From the NCBI RefSeq assembly GCF_900100945.1, contig NZ_FNCG01000001.1:372001-436000 (forward strand): a stretch of 64,000 bases of DNA, in the 5' to 3' direction. The stretch's first letter is position 1. Each line of letters opens with the position of its first letter. Source of the DNA: Mucilaginibacter gossypii. Lineage in GTDB: Bacteria; Bacteroidota; Bacteroidia; Sphingobacteriales; Sphingobacteriaceae. This document shows, one piece after another, positions 62,809-64,000 of the stretch. Below the pieces are notes generated by a model. That model had not been told where the DNA came from, searched no databases, and worked only from the letters and a program-made list of their open reading frames with translations. Made by a program: the position numbers and the translations under genes.

Positions 62809-64000
62809 TTATTTTTTGAGTTTAAAGTTAATATTTATTCCGTAAGTATGGGTTGGCGGCAGGCTTGCTCCTTCAATTCCTGCATATTTTATATCCGGCG
62901 AAAATCCAGATTCCGGATCGATATTGGCCGAGCGCTTCATAATTGTCCACAAGTTTCTGCCTACCAGTGAAAAGGTTATGCCTTCAAATAGTGTTTTATT
63001 AAGAAAGCCCTTTGAAAAAGTATAGCCAAAAGTAACCTGCCGTAATTTAATAAACCTGCCGTCAAGCACATTTAATGCAGATACATTTTGGGCCAGCGCC
63101 TGGTAATAGTTCTGCGCAGGTACAGCAATGGTATTCTTTTCACCATTGGCGTTTACTCCATTGCCAACAACGCCGTTTTCCCTGCCTGCAAGGGTAAGCT
63201 GGTTAAAGCCCCTGTAAATACTATTATAATTTGTAGCCGATAATATCTTATTACCAAAACGGTAATCGATCAAAAATGAGAGGCTTAGTTTGCCAAATGC
63301 AAAATTGTTGTTTAATCCACCGTATATATTAGGTACCACGCTACCCATAGGTACACGCGGGCCGGCCATGGGTAAACCATTTTCGTCAAAAATGATCTGT
63401 CCTTTATCATTTTTTAGGTAATCGTTGGCCATAATCTGAGGCCCTGGCAAGCCTTTAACCAGTGCCGTAGCAGCGTTTAGCGGGCGGTAAGTACCGAAGC
63501 TTATGTTAGCCGACTCGGGAGTGCCGTCTGTTTGAAGGATCTTGTTTTGTACATAAGTAAAATTAAACGATGGCGACCAGGTAAAACCGGTTGCTTTAAC
63601 AGGAGTGCCGCTTAGCTCAATTTCAATGCCGTTGTTTTGGGTTGAGCCCGTAGGGATAAACCGCCGTGCAAAACCGGTTGCCAGATCAAGGTCGCCTTTA
63701 ATGATCTCATTTTTTGTTTTACGGTGAAAATAGGCTACATCAATTCCAAGCCTGCCGTTTAAAAATTTAAGCTCGGTACCGGCTTCCATTTCGGTAAGCG
63801 TGTAAGGCTTAAGAAATAAATTGGGCAGGCTGTCGCTGAAACTCCCGATGGCAACACCGTTTATTGAATAATTTGTTGTGTAGTATTGGGTTGTTACATA
63901 TGCATCAGTTGGCTCGCCGCTCGTTTGCGCATACGATAACCTTAATTTTCCGAAGTCAAGGCTGGGGATATGAACGAGATCGGAAAATAAAAGACTTGCC
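62809..64000 (-). CDS. SusC/RagA-family TonB-dependent receptor, C-terminal part
   Basis: The last 397 codons of an outer-membrane nutrient receptor continue past the right edge without a stop. Typical SusC barrel blocks are LDFGKLRLSYAQTSGEP, YTLTEMEAGTELKFLNGRLG, VAYFHRKTKNEI, GIEIELSGTPVKATGFTW, LLIDYRFG-type strands, GRFIKLRQVTFGYTFSKGF and the end strand THTYGININFKLKK. It would import oligosaccharides for the GH3 enzyme that follows 11 bp downstream. No SusD-like gene lies between them, although SusC genes are normally followed directly by susD. Confidence 0.93.
   Translation of the reverse strand, partial: ASLLFSDLVHIPSLDFGKLRLSYAQTSGEPTDAYVTTQYYTTNYSINGVAIGSFSDSLPNLFLKPYTLTEMEAGTELKFLNGRLGIDVAYFHRKTKNEIIKGDLDLATGFARRFIPTGSTQNNGIEIELSGTPVKATGFTWSPSFNFTYVQNKILQTDGTPESANISFGTYRPLNAATALVKGLPGPQIMANDYLKNDKGQIIFDENGLPMAGPRVPMGSVVPNIYGGLNNNFAFGKLSLSFLIDYRFGNKILSATNYNSIYRGFNQLTLAGRENGVVGNGVNANGEKNTIAVPAQNYYQALAQNVSALNVLDGRFIKLRQVTFGYTFSKGFLNKTLFEGITFSLVGRNLWTIMKRSANIDPESGFSPDIKYAGIEGASLPPTHTYGININFKLKK

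Noticed and set aside
1..64000. CRISPR array, tRNA or rRNA genes
   Set aside because: No evenly spaced direct repeats of 25-40 bp and no cloverleaf or rRNA-like sequence were noticed in the gaps; the repeats found are inverted or only two-unit.

Overview
The window looks like a chromosomal segment of a Bacteroidota soil or plant-associated bacterium, most likely family Sphingobacteriaceae (Mucilaginibacter or Pedobacter type). The grounds are a SusC-type TonB receptor, GH92, GH51 and GH3 glycosidases with export signals, DUF4251 and fasciclin proteins, the atypical Bacteroidota form of PEP carboxylase, and many short palindromic intergenic repeats of the kind common in that family. No tRNA, rRNA, CRISPR array, transposase, integrase or phage gene was found. 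Both ends cut a gene: an XRE/S24 regulator on the left and a SusC-like receptor on the right.

Layout. 1-3.2 kb: an S24-type regulator divergent from a degenerate GIY-YIG protein, then msrB, a fasciclin protein and an APH-type kinase. 3.3-9 kb: a fused metallopeptidase/beta-propeller/outer-membrane-barrel protein and a class A penicillin-binding protein. 9.2-13.7 kb: PPK2, a broken DUF4870 gene and an exported GH92 mannosidase. 13.9-19.5 kb: a three-gene heavy-metal RND efflux operon (TolC-like, adaptor, CzcA-like pump). 19.6-24.1 kb: omega-amidase, methionine/glutamine aminotransferase and a FUSC membrane protein. 24.4-30.7 kb: PEP carboxylase, GH51 arabinofuranosidase, and a TlpA thioredoxin behind two half-size YeeE/YedE sulfur transporters. 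30.8-37.4 kb: a one-directional cluster of poorly known envelope proteins. It holds a small conserved protein, a barrel, a lipoprotein with the PAP2/vanadium-haloperoxidase motif, a DoxX protein and two tandem paralogous barrels. It is the best candidate for an undescribed system.

37.6-40.5 kb: RidA, a D-threonine-aldolase/D-serine-dehydratase-like PLP enzyme and an M19 dipeptidase, which together suggest D-amino-acid or dipeptide catabolism. 40.9-44.6 kb: a GH63-like glycosidase and a Tat-exported sugar isomerase-like protein. 44.9-48.7 kb: ethanolamine permease, eutB and eutC, with no microcompartment, reactivase or aldehyde dehydrogenase genes. 48.8-55.7 kb: DUF4251 protein, htpG, accD, class II aldolase, iron-permease-like protein, GNAT and TfoX-N proteins. 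55.8-60.4 kb: aldo/keto reductase, a YCII protein with its ECF42-type sigma factor, a serine hydrolase and an NTF2-like protein. 60.6-64 kb: a GH3 glycosidase directly behind a SusC-like receptor.

The intergenic DNA is unusually rich in palindromes. Besides about fifteen rho-independent terminators there are several REP- or MITE-like inverted-repeat elements, including one between eutB and eutC and one between ridA and the PLP gene. Functions are inferred by reading the proteins; no database search was run.
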